Positions 1 to 7,804 of a stretch of DNA of 16,152 nucleotides are shown here, piece after piece; the stretch's first letter is position 1, and every line of letters starts with the position of its first letter. A program made the position numbers and the translations under genes. The DNA lies in NCBI GenBank assembly GCA_002179805.1, contig NAVB01001528.1, positions 1 through 16,152 of the forward strand. The letters are read 5' to 3'. The notes beneath the pieces are model-generated. The model was not told the origin of the DNA. It saw nothing but the letters and a program-made list of their open reading frames with translations, and did not search any database. The stretch comes from Acanthamoeba lenticulata (lineage: Eukaryota > Discosea > Longamoebia > Acanthamoebidae).

Positions 1-58
1 AAAAAACAAAAAACAAAAAACAAAAAACAAAAAAACAAAACAAAAAAACAAAAAAACA
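1..58. repeat. A-rich (CAAAAAA)n simple repeat
   Basis: Runs of 4 to 8 A separated by single C fill the first 58 bases. The tract begins right after the stop codon proposed for the first minus-strand gene, so it would lie in that gene's 3' flank. It may mark a scaffold edge or low-complexity intergenic DNA. No coding potential is seen. Confidence 0.85.
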
Positions 59-1571
59 TTATATTAAAAAATCCGTAAAAAAATAAGATTTAAATGCGCT
101 TTTCAAAAAAAGCTGGTTGTGCGTGTACCGTCGTGCGACGCACAAAAAGACGCAGATGAGGATCAGGAAGCCGCTGACTGCGAGGACGACGATGCCGCCG
201 ATGAGCCACCAGCGTATCACCGTTTCCCACTTGTCCAGCTCCTGCACGACGAAGAGATGAATACAAAAAAACAGAATAAAAGAAATAAATAAAGAAAGAA
301 AGAAAGAAAGAAAGAATAGTTTCTACCATGTAGACGATGTAGTCGATGAAGGTCTCGCTACATTCGCAAGGCACCGAATCGTTGCTGGCGTTCCGGCACG
401 CGAAGACTTCGTCCAGGGAGGGGAAGATCAGGCGGATGTCGGCCGCCACGGGCGACAGGATCCGCTTGAGGTCATATCTGGCCGGACACAACATGAGTGC
501 ACTGTCCTTGCCAAGAAGAGAACAACGGCCAGAAGAGACCTACCTCGTGTCCACGTAAACCGACCGAATGTCGCCGTCACAACTCATCGTGGCGTTGTTC
601 ATCAGGTGCACCACCACGACCTTGGGCCCGCCCGGCAGCCCGACTGTGGCCATGTTGTTGGTCGGAGGCGGGTACTTGCTCCAGAAGACGTCGATGCCGC
701 TCGCGCTCGACTCAACGCTGCCGGCGAGCGTGAGGCGGTCGCTCGTGGACGCGTAGTGCCAGTTGTGGACTCGCAGCTTGACGAGAAGCGCGTTGGCCCC
801 GAGCTGGATGGTGGTTGTATCGCCGTCGGGCGTGACGTCCACCAGGCGCGAGGGCACCTTTGTGGGCACAGGCTGGTTGAGCGCTGCGTAGGTTGCCTCG
901 CGTAGGGAAGTCACATTGCTGCCAGAGGACGAGAGCGTCAGGTTGAGTGGCTCGTTGGTCAAGTAGGTGTCAGCCAGCAGCACCGATCTGAGGCGCAAAG
1001 ATGCATGTTACTACACGATTTGAACAGATCTGCCTTGGCAAGAAGGGCCTGGCAAGAGGCACGTGACAAGAGAGTTGGTATGCACCCGTTGTTTATCGTG
1101 GCGTTGAAGGTGACTCGCTGGAGGAGTGTGCCATTGCCAACTGGGGGCACGCACGTCAAAGATGAACAGTGCTGCTTGCAGTAAACACGCCACAAGCAAA
1201 GAGCAAGACGTACACTTGTTGGGCACTTGCGTTTTGGTGAAGGAGAAGTCGGTGGGAACGGGGAACTGGACGGCGCCGTCGGTCAGGTGCGACCACAAAA
1301 CGTTGGTGTAGAAGGCGGTGCCCTCGTAGGTCGTGCCGTTGAACATCAGTTTCGACGACGGAGATTGGGCATAGAATTGTATGTACAGCTGATCGTTGCC
1401 CAAGTATAGTTCCTGTTCTTGCTGTTGTTGATCAGCGATTATGCCGTCATTTTCCGATCGACCAGCTTCAGCAGAGGATGTTGCGATTTGAGGAAGAAAG
1501 CAGCATATCAGGAGAAGGAACAGCAGTGTCTGGAAGCCAGCCGGCGGTGGAGGGCAGCGCTTGCACTCCAT
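59..1571 (-). CDS. Type I membrane glycoprotein, five exons, function unknown
   Basis: Exons on the minus strand are 1571-1214, 1140-1086, 987-544, 477-327 and 241-59 (introns 73, 98, 66 and 85 nt, all GT-AG), giving 1191 nt or 396 residues. The ATG at 1571 is chosen because it places a hydrophobic signal peptide at residues 15-34 (TLLFLLLICCFLPQIATSSA). The middle holds many N-glycosylation sequons (NGT, NAT, NLT, NVT, NAS) and scattered Cys, as expected of a luminal or extracellular domain. A membrane segment spans about residues 348-372 (starting WLIGGIVVLAV), followed by ARR and a short tail. I recognise no family. The last 20 or so residues are low-complexity, and a GT sits at VARR|Y, so the true last exon could lie beyond the window. 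It is divergent from the arrestin-like gene. By topology it could be a surface receptor or adhesin, which is inference only. Confidence 0.7.
289..316. repeat. (GAAA)n microsatellite inside an intron
   Basis: About six GAAA units lie in the fourth intron (326-242) of the minus-strand membrane protein gene. On the transcript this is a UUUC-rich pyrimidine tract between the GTAGAA donor and the GTGCAG acceptor. Confidence 0.85.
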
Positions 1572-1834
1572 CGACCACCACACGCAAGAGTAGAGAAAAC
1601 AGCTTCACCTCTTCGTCCATCAGAAAACAGTGAAAATGGAAGGAAAATAATCTTTTCAATGGCAATAAAAAACTAAATTGCCGTTGTATCGATACAGCCA
1701 AGCCGACAGTTGTTGGTTGCACAAACGACACTCACGCCCTTGAGGCTCAACGTTTTGAAAACGGTTAAAACGCAAGAGGCTCAGGCACCCCCAGCCCCAC
1801 GTCACCCGGGAGGAGAAGAGAAAGACCACAACCC
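1572..1834. promoter_or_regulatory. Divergent intergenic region, putative bidirectional promoter
   Basis: 263 bp separate the start codons of the minus-strand membrane glycoprotein (1571) and the plus-strand arrestin-like gene (1835), so both promoters and 5' leaders must lie here or extend into the genes. The centre, about 1635-1680, is markedly AT-rich against GC-rich flanks. No definite TATA box is assigned. Confidence 0.45.
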
Positions 1835-3929
1835 ATGTTCTCGGCGCACGGGGCAGAAGAGGAGGAGAGTTTTGATACCTTCCCCCAAGATGAAGGTCAG
1901 AGACGACAAATACGGGAGGAGATGCTGGAGGGCTTAAAAACAGAAGACAACAGCGACGACTTCGAGCCACCACAGCCGAACGGTGAACGCGAGGAGCAAC
2001 AGGTGCCCGCCGCCCCTGCAAGCTATGTCCCGCGCAAGAACCAGGCCTTCCGGAACACTTTTGGCTTCATCGCTCCGGGTGGTGCGCGAGTCCCTCCTCA
2101 TTCTCTCCCCTCCCCTCTTTCCTTTCGTTCTTTCCTGCCCCGTAAATGGCGCTTCTTCGGCGCGTGCTTCGCCGCGAGGCACCTGCTGTGTGCTCGCGTG
2201 CGCGTTGCGGGATAGTTGCAAGACCCCCGTAATTGCATTGACACTACCTGTGGTGACATGACTCCGCAGACGTGCCCACCAGCGACGTCGCTGACGCTCT
2301 CACGGCACCGCTCAAGTTGCGCGTTTCGACGGAGAGTCAATTGCCCGATACTGCCCCAAGCCCTGCAGGCTCTGCTGGTGCGTCTGTCTCCCGGTCAAGC
2401 AAGAACTGGCCGCGCGGTCCTTTTTCTTCTTCGTTCTTTTGGTTTTTGTCGACTGACTCGCTTTTTTCGTTCTTTTCCTCCTTCACCAAAGATGCTCCGC
2501 CGCCCGCAGCCGTCCGCAGCGCTGCCAACGGCCACCGACCAGATGATTCACAGCTGACCCGGTCCCGTGGGTCGCCCGCCGTGCCCATCCGCTCCTCTCC
2601 GCTGGCTCACAGCGGCGGCGCCGCTACCGCCTCGCCGCCCGGCTCGCCCCTCTCGCGTTCGCCTAACGCGGGTCCGCCGCCCGTGGCGGCTCGGCCCATC
2701 CGGGCCGGCTCCAGCTCGCCCTCGCCGCTCGTGCGCGTTGGCGTGCCCCTTCGGTCCAGCAGCTCAGACTCGCTCTCGTCGCCGTCGTCCTCGCCCTTAC
2801 CGCCCGTGTTTTCTCCGCCGACAATGACGACGCCAACGACGGCCGCTGCGGCGGCGATGGCCGACCCAACGACGGCCGCCACGAGCAGCCCGCGCGGGCC
2901 GCCGCCCAGCGTCGCAGCCCGCCCGGCACTGGCGGCCTCGCCCCGGCCGCCGCCGCCACTCACGCTGCCGACGGGCCTGTCATCGCCCGCCCTGCCGCCG
3001 TTGGACCCGGCCCTGACCGCGTCGCCACCGTCGCCCACGGTGGCGCCGGCTTCGGCTTTGGCCACGCCCGGGGCCTCGACGTCGTCTGCGCTCTCGTCCA
3101 GCGGCGGCCTGGCCTTTGCGCGCCCGCCACCGCCCAACGGCGTGGGCGGCCGGGGCGGGTCGCCCTCGTCCCCGGCGCGGCCAACGCCGACGGCGCCGCC
3201 GCGCTTTGCGGGCAGCTCGCCCTCGTCCTCGCCCTCGTCGTCAACGTCGTCCTTGGTGGCCAGCTTCGCCACCATCCGATCGTCCCCGCCGGCGGCCCCG
3301 CCGCGGCAGCCCGGGCACACGACCACGACCACGACGGCGGCCGTCCTGTCGCCCCGCCTGGGCTCGTCCTCGTCGTCGCACGCCACGTCCTCGAGCGCCG
3401 GCCTGCTCACGTCGCGCGAAGTCGACGATTTCGTCGAAACGCTGTCGAAAAAGGAGGTGATCAGCGTGCACTGTTCGATCGAAAGGCGGGAGCGATACGC
3501 GGCCGGGAGCGACGTTTCCATCAAACTGCGGGTCATCAACGACTCGACCAAGACGATCCGCCAAGTGAGCGCCGCGCTGGCCCGGAGCACGGCGGCCGAG
3601 CGCCAGAAGAAGGACGACAAGTCGCGACGAGAAAAGTCCAACAAGAGCGTCCCCAAGCTTGAAGGCACGGAGGAGGTCATCTCCACAGGCAACTCGCGCT
3701 TCCCGCTCGACAAGGGCCTCTTTGACGGCTTCCTCACCTATCGGATCCCCGTCGGCAAGGAGAGGTAAGTCTCGCGCTCGTGCATGTTGATCGGCTGTTG
3801 TCAATTGGCCATTGTTGTTGACGCGTTGTCGTTTGGTGCAGTTCCTACGCCAACCAAAAGGTGGAACTTGTGGTGGAGCTCGCGTTCAAGAAGTCGGTGA
3901 TGAACGCATTCCTGCCTATCAACCTCTGA
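1835..3929 (+). CDS. Protein with long Ser/Pro-rich region and C-terminal arrestin-like domain
   Basis: Exons 1835-2081, 2270-2377, 2492-3764 and 3842-3929 total 1716 nt (571 residues). Residues 1-82 are acidic and polar. Residues about 119-425 are almost entirely Ser, Pro, Ala, Thr and Gly and are probably disordered. From about residue 427 a folded beta-rich domain begins: VISVHCSIERRERYAAGSDV, then SIKLRVINDS and a FPL motif, then SYANQKVELVVEL and the terminal LPINL. This order (a Cys/Ser strand, Gly-x-x-[IV] strand, N-D/S-S turn, FPL, SY-x-x-[QK]-x, LPI-[NI]-L) resembles the arrestin C-terminal beta-sandwich used in trafficking adaptors. No arrestin N-domain is visible. The second intron (114 nt) is stop-free and a multiple of three, so an isoform 38 residues longer is possible. 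The start codon is the first ATG in frame and is moderately secure. The domain call rests on pattern memory, not a search. Confidence 0.6.
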
Positions 3930-4022
3930 GCTCAGCCGGCTCTTCATCAAGGAGCAGTCAGCGGTCCGACGGTGTACAAGTAGCGCGAACATAAAGTCCT
4001 CATTTTTTAATTGATTTTTGAA

Positions 4023-4028
4023 TTTATT
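4023..4028 (-). terminator. Poly(A) signal AATAAA for the Ser/Pro-repeat membrane protein gene
   Basis: AATAAA on the minus strand lies 37 nt past the TGA stop of the gene ending at 4066. The opposing plus-strand gene stops at 3929 with an ATAAAG-containing tail near 3990, so the two convergent 3' ends share about 136 bp. Confidence 0.5.
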
Positions 4029-4065
4029 TTGGATTTTTTGTTGGTTTTGTTTTTCGTGTTGGCGC

Positions 4066-5067
4066 TCAAACGGGCTCGGAAGGGATGTACTCGTAGTGGG
4101 AGCGCTTCCTCTTCACGTAGTACCAACCGCCACCAGCCGCCGCGCCGACCAAGCCCACAAGACCGAAGATGACGATGAGGGCGATGGCCCAGCCGGGGAA
4201 GCTGTCGTCGTCGCCGCCACTGCTAGGCTTGTGCGAAGGCGATGGCGAGGGCGAGGGCGATGGTGAGGCCGAGATGGATGGGGTCGGGGACGGGGAGGAC
4301 GAAGCCAAGGCTGACGGAGTGGGCGAAGCCGACACGGCCGAGGGCGAGACAGAGGGCGAAGCGGAGGGCGAGGGCGAGGCCGACGGGGTGGGTGATGCCG
4401 ACACGACCGAGGCCGAGGGCGAGGGTGAGGGCGAGGCCGAGACCATGGAGGGCGAGGCGGACGGCGAAGACGACGCCGAGGGCGACGTCGACGGCGAGGG
4501 GCTGGCCGAGGCCTGCGAAGGCGACGGGGAGGCCGACGGACTCGAAGACGGCGACTCGGCGGGCGAGGCCGCCACCGAAGCGGAGGGCGACGGGCTGGCT
4601 GGCGAGGGCGAGGGCGAAGCTGACTCAATGGCCGGCGAGGTCGAGGGCGAGGGCGAGGCCGACTCAACGGCCGGTGAAGCCGAGGCCGAGGCCGAAGGCG
4701 AAGTGGAGGGCGACTCGACGGCGGGCGAGGGCGACGCCGAGGGCGAGGCTGACTCAGCGGCGGGCGAGGCCGACGACGAGGGAGAAGGCGAGGTCGACTC
4801 GACCGGCGGGGGCGCAGAGGAAGGCGACGAGGAAGGCGAAGGGGAAGCACTTGCCGGAGACGCGCTGGCGGACGGCGAAGCCGACTCGACCGGCGAGGGC
4901 TGGGTTGACGCAGAGGGCGACGGGCTGGCGGACTCGACGACCGCAGGGCTGGGTGACGATGAAGGAGATGGGGTAGGCGAGGCGGACTCCTGTCCGGCGG
5001 CTCCAAGCGCCAGAAGGACCACCGCCAAGAAGACGGCCAAGAGGAAGAAGGATTGTGTTCGGGCCAT
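4066..5067 (-). CDS. Mucin-like Ser/Pro-repeat type I membrane protein, intronless
   Basis: A single open frame of 333 residues begins at the ATG at 5067. Residues 1-25 form a signal peptide (MARTQSFFLLAVFLAVVLLA core). Residues about 26-284 consist almost wholly of SPSPSAS-type units with ESASPSPS and VESASPS variants, i.e. a long, probably O-glycosylated or phosphoglycosylated stalk. A membrane segment follows at about 293-318 (starting WAIALIVIFGLVGLVG), then a short basic tail, KRKRSHYEYIPSEPV. The tail holds YEYI, which fits the YxxPhi endocytic consensus. No ligand-binding or enzymatic domain is present. The composition suggests a glycocalyx or cell-wall-associated stalk. The gene lies tail-to-tail with the arrestin-like gene and downstream of RPB7 on the same strand. 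The DNA repeats make an equally long mirror ORF on the plus strand, which I treat as a shadow. Confidence 0.8.
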   Translation of the reverse strand: MARTQSFFLLAVFLAVVLLALGAAGQESASPTPSPSSSPSPAVVESASPSPSASTQPSPVESASPSASASPASASPSPSSSPSSAPPPVESTSPSPSSSASPAAESASPSASPSPAVESPSTSPSASASASPAVESASPSPSTSPAIESASPSPSPASPSPSASVAASPAESPSSSPSASPSPSQASASPSPSTSPSASSSPSASPSMVSASPSPSPSASVVSASPTPSASPSPSASPSVSPSAVSASPTPSALASSSPSPTPSISASPSPSPSPSPSHKPSSGGDDDSFPGWAIALIVIFGLVGLVGAAAGGGWYYVKRKRSHYEYIPSEPV

Positions 5068-5622
5068 GGCGGAAGTGCGGGTGGTGTGTGGCAGCAGTGA
5101 TACTACGCTGCACGTCTGGGTGGTTTGATTGAAGAGACCCAGGGTGGAGCCTCGTCTTTATTACGGCCCCAAACTCAGCTTTTTCCTCCACCTTTTTCTA
5201 ATCGCGGCGCTTGCGGGTTGGCCCGTGGCTGGTCCTCAAGTCCTGATGGTTGGTTCCCCCGTTCAAGGTTTTCTTCCTCGAACCCGATCGCGTTCTTCTG
5301 TCTTTTTTCCCTACAACACCCACCAACGTGTGGACCGCACACCAACATCATCGTGCAAGAGCCCACTTCATCGGGGCGCTGCGTGTTTGCTGCTGTTTGG
5401 CCGCAAGGCGCCTTCGCTTACAACAGACACAAAACACAACACAACCACGACACAAACGCGTTTGGAGTGGGTAGGGCTCCTGATCGAGATCCAAAAGGCC
5501 TTGTGGACACCATCCGAGACGGCCCAAGTGCTTACATGTGTGAAGCCGATGAAAGAAAAAAAAAAGACACAGAAGGAGGAGACAACTTGAACAACAGGAA
5601 GGGACTGGCGCCGGCGTGCTCA
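5068..5622. other. Intergenic: 5' flank of mucin-like gene and 3' flank of RPB7
   Basis: This 555 bp stretch lies between two minus-strand genes. It should hold the promoter of the Ser/Pro-repeat gene (right of 5067) and the 3' end of RPB7. A minus-strand T-rich run (5551-5566) lies about 60-70 nt past the RPB7 stop. An AATAAA on the minus strand (5162-5157) lies too far away to assign. A 198-codon plus-strand open frame crosses the region but runs antisense through the last RPB7 exon, has no protein-like pattern I can recognise, and is not annotated. Confidence 0.5.
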
Positions 5623-6650
5623 TCAGCTGATGAGACCCAGGAAGTCCTCCTTGATGGACCCGATCGCGAACTGTGCACAAGATCACATCCCGTCCCTATC
5701 AGCAAAGAAGAGGCCAAGTAGTAGAAGAAGAAGAAACGGCTTGAGGGCACGTTCGTACAATTTCTGAGGCGTCGACGCGAGTGCCCACGATCTTGAGACG
5801 CACCTCGTCGTCCTTGGAGATCTTGACCGACTCGTCCTCCGAAGCAAAGCAGTGCTCCGCCGGGTCGAACGCCATATCGGCCGGGATCAACTACCCAAGC
5901 ACCGCCGCCACCATCAGAACCACACCATCATCGTGTCCCAGGTGGCATGATGTGAGCTCACGTCAGGAAGAGGGCGCAGGCGCGAGAAGGCAAGCCAAGA
6001 GAGAGCGCATGCGTACGTGTTTGGACACAAAGACCTGCAGCGGGCCGACCTCGGCCATGAAGCCCATCTGCTCAGAGAAGATAACAGGAGAGTCAGGAGC
6101 CAGTCCTTGACGATGATGAAGAGAGAGAGAGAGAGATGTTGTGCGCACGGACCTTGTTGACCTGGGTGACGACGGCGTCGACGACCTCGCCCTTGAAGGG
6201 CCGGAAGACGATGGCCCGGTAGGCCACGGGGAAGGTGACCATCCCCGTCCCGTCGTTGATCTTGCCCAGCCCGATCGATTTAATCGACGTCACCTGCGCC
6301 ACAACCGAGCGTTGTAGTGAGGTGGAGAAGAAGGAGAAGAAGAGACGAGAGTTTCAAACCATGATGATGAAGCCGTAGCGACCAGAGCAGGTGCCCTCAA
6401 CCTCTGTGTGGAGCTTTTGGATGAGCGTGTTGCGCAAATTGGCCCCGAAGAATCGCGGGTGGAGCTGCAGGTTGCGCTCCAACAAAATCTGTGCACAATG
6501 CGAGTGATGTAAGAAGGATTGAGCACTCGCAATGGCACAATCCATTGTGGATGAACGGATTCGAGCTCCCCCCCCCCATTGACGCAATTGCGTGGCTCTA
6601 GTGCTACAAGCAGCAAAAAAAAGAGGAGCTGGACGTACGTGAAAGAACAT
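5623..6650 (-). CDS. RPB7: DNA-directed RNA polymerase II subunit RPB7
   Basis: Six exons on the minus strand, 6650-6639, 6488-6360, 6293-6153, 6067-6017, 5890-5759 and 5670-5623, join to 513 nt (170 residues; animal and yeast RPB7 are about 171-172). RPB7 pairs with RPB4 as the stalk of RNA polymerase II, which binds emerging RNA and helps initiation and recycling. Diagnostic stretches align without gaps to the family: [13 protein letters not shown] and [13 protein letters not shown] in the N-terminal tip domain, [18 protein letters not shown] at the start of the S1/OB domain, [18 protein letters not shown], and the end [15 protein letters not shown]. The first exon has only four codons and the last 15 plus the stop; both were found by homology. 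All five introns are phase 0. The second intron has a weak donor, GTTTGA, fixed by the ungapped alignment. A (GA)n run lies in the third intron. Confidence 0.95.
6119..6136. repeat. (GA)n microsatellite in an RPB7 intron
   Basis: About eight GA units lie in the third RPB7 intron (6152-6068). On the transcript they read as (UC)n, a pyrimidine-rich tract. Confidence 0.8.
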
Positions 6651-6868
6651 GTTTTAAGTAAACGAATTCTGTTTTGAGGCTGATCTGTGGCCTTCTCCAC
6701 GGGCGATGGAAACCGACAAAAGATAGCAACATCTCATCTGGCCAAACAGCTTTTTATCGAGGAAATGTGGAGAAAATACCAAAAATAAAGGCCAAGGCCA
6801 AGGCAGGGCCTCTCAAGCCCTCTGTATTCACACTAAATGGGTCTGGTGGGATGTGCACACCGCACTGC

Positions 6869-7696
6869 TCACTTGCTGCACACCTGCTTGTGGCTAGACC
6901 AGTCCTTCTGCTGGCACTCGCGCGAGCAGTACTTGGCTGGGCGCGCCACCTTGGCCTGGCGGCACCGGCCGCACACGGGGAACTTCTCGCGGCCGGGCTC
7001 CTCCTTCTTGCCACAGGCGTTGCACTTGGGCGTGCCGTCGTCAAGATCTTCATCAAGCTTCTCCTTGCCCTTATCCTTGCGGACGCTGGTGGTGGCGGTC
7101 GTCGCGCTGCTCGTCGAGGCGCTCGAGCTCGTCTCGGCCTTGTCCACGTCAACACCGGCCTTCTTGAGCATGGCTTCGACCTCGGTCTTGGTCTGCTGGT
7201 CGAGGGACAAGAGCAGCACAGGCAACTCCTGGCCGGTCTCCGTGTACTCGAAACCGTCGGTGAAGAGGCACACATAGGTGTTTTGCGGGTCGTACGTGCG
7301 CACCAGCTCGAGCAGTCTCGCATTGTTAAGAATCCACCTGCATGCAGCACATCGCGTGCGTAAGCATGAATATTAGTGGCTGCACACATCTTCAATCATC
7401 CTCTGCAGAGGATGAAAGAATGTGTCGTACGCGTGATCAACGAATTGATTGATTGGAATGAAGGCCATCCTGGTCTCACTTTCCTCCTGAGGGTTGGACA
7501 CCTTGTCCCGCTCCGTGGAGATGTCAACGACCACGAAACCGCGCCCGGCTGACGGTCCTCGTCGATGCTTGAGCACGCTCTCCCAAGCGTGCATGCTGAT
7601 GTAGGGTCCATAGCTATTGATGTATGCAATGCAATCCTCCTTCTTCTGGTCCAGCGTAGTGAAGCGAGTCCATTGGGAGTACACCTGGCGGCTCAT
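6869..7696 (-). CDS. MYND zinc-finger protein, N-terminal domain unknown
   Basis: Two exons, 7696-7386 and 7337-6869, are joined across a 48 nt intron (donor GTGCAG, acceptor CAG), giving 780 nt or 259 residues. The C-terminus is a MYND finger with ligands C209, C212, C226, C229, C241, C245, H253 and C257, ending YCSRECQQKDWSSHKQVC. MYND fingers bind proline-rich partner peptides and occur in chromatin regulators and adaptors. A Ser/Thr and Lys/Glu/Asp-rich linker (about residues 165-205) precedes the finger. The first 160 residues look folded (SRQVYSQWTRFTTLDQKKED, AWESVLKHRR, MAFIPINQFVDHAYDTFFHP) but match no family I know; no SET, ankyrin or TPR pattern is evident. An alternative in-frame ATG at 7771 would add 25 residues but leave only 33 bp before the divergent gene, so 7696 is preferred. 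Confidence 0.8.
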
Positions 7697-7804
7697 CTTG
7701 GCTTGTCTTGAGGTTGTGTCTGCACAGCCCAGCAACCCATTTCCTTTCGTCCATTTCTCTTTCATTTTCATTCTTTATTCATCTCTTTCACTTCATCGCG
7801 TGCG
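7697..7804. promoter_or_regulatory. Compact bidirectional promoter between MYND and SDR-fusion genes
   Basis: Only 108 bp separate the divergent start codons at 7696 (minus) and 7805 (plus). The segment nearest the plus gene (about 7740-7800) is pyrimidine-rich (TTTC/CTTT runs) with an AT-rich ATTCTTTATTCATC patch. Both genes are probably driven from here. Confidence 0.5.

Noticed and set aside
2607..3737. 376-codon minus-strand ORF, Gly/Ala/Asp-rich
   Set aside because: Antisense shadow of the Ser/Pro/Ala-rich exon, caused by GC-rich codons; the plus strand gives a spliced frame ending in an arrestin-like domain.
4169..5128. 319-codon plus-strand ORF rich in Glu-Gly-Glu-Ala
   Set aside because: Exact mirror of the Ser/Pro codon repeats on the minus strand; that strand has a signal peptide, membrane segment, poly(A) signal and sensible topology.
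5125..5721. 198-codon plus-strand ORF
   Set aside because: Runs antisense through the last RPB7 exon, has mixed composition and no recognisable motif.
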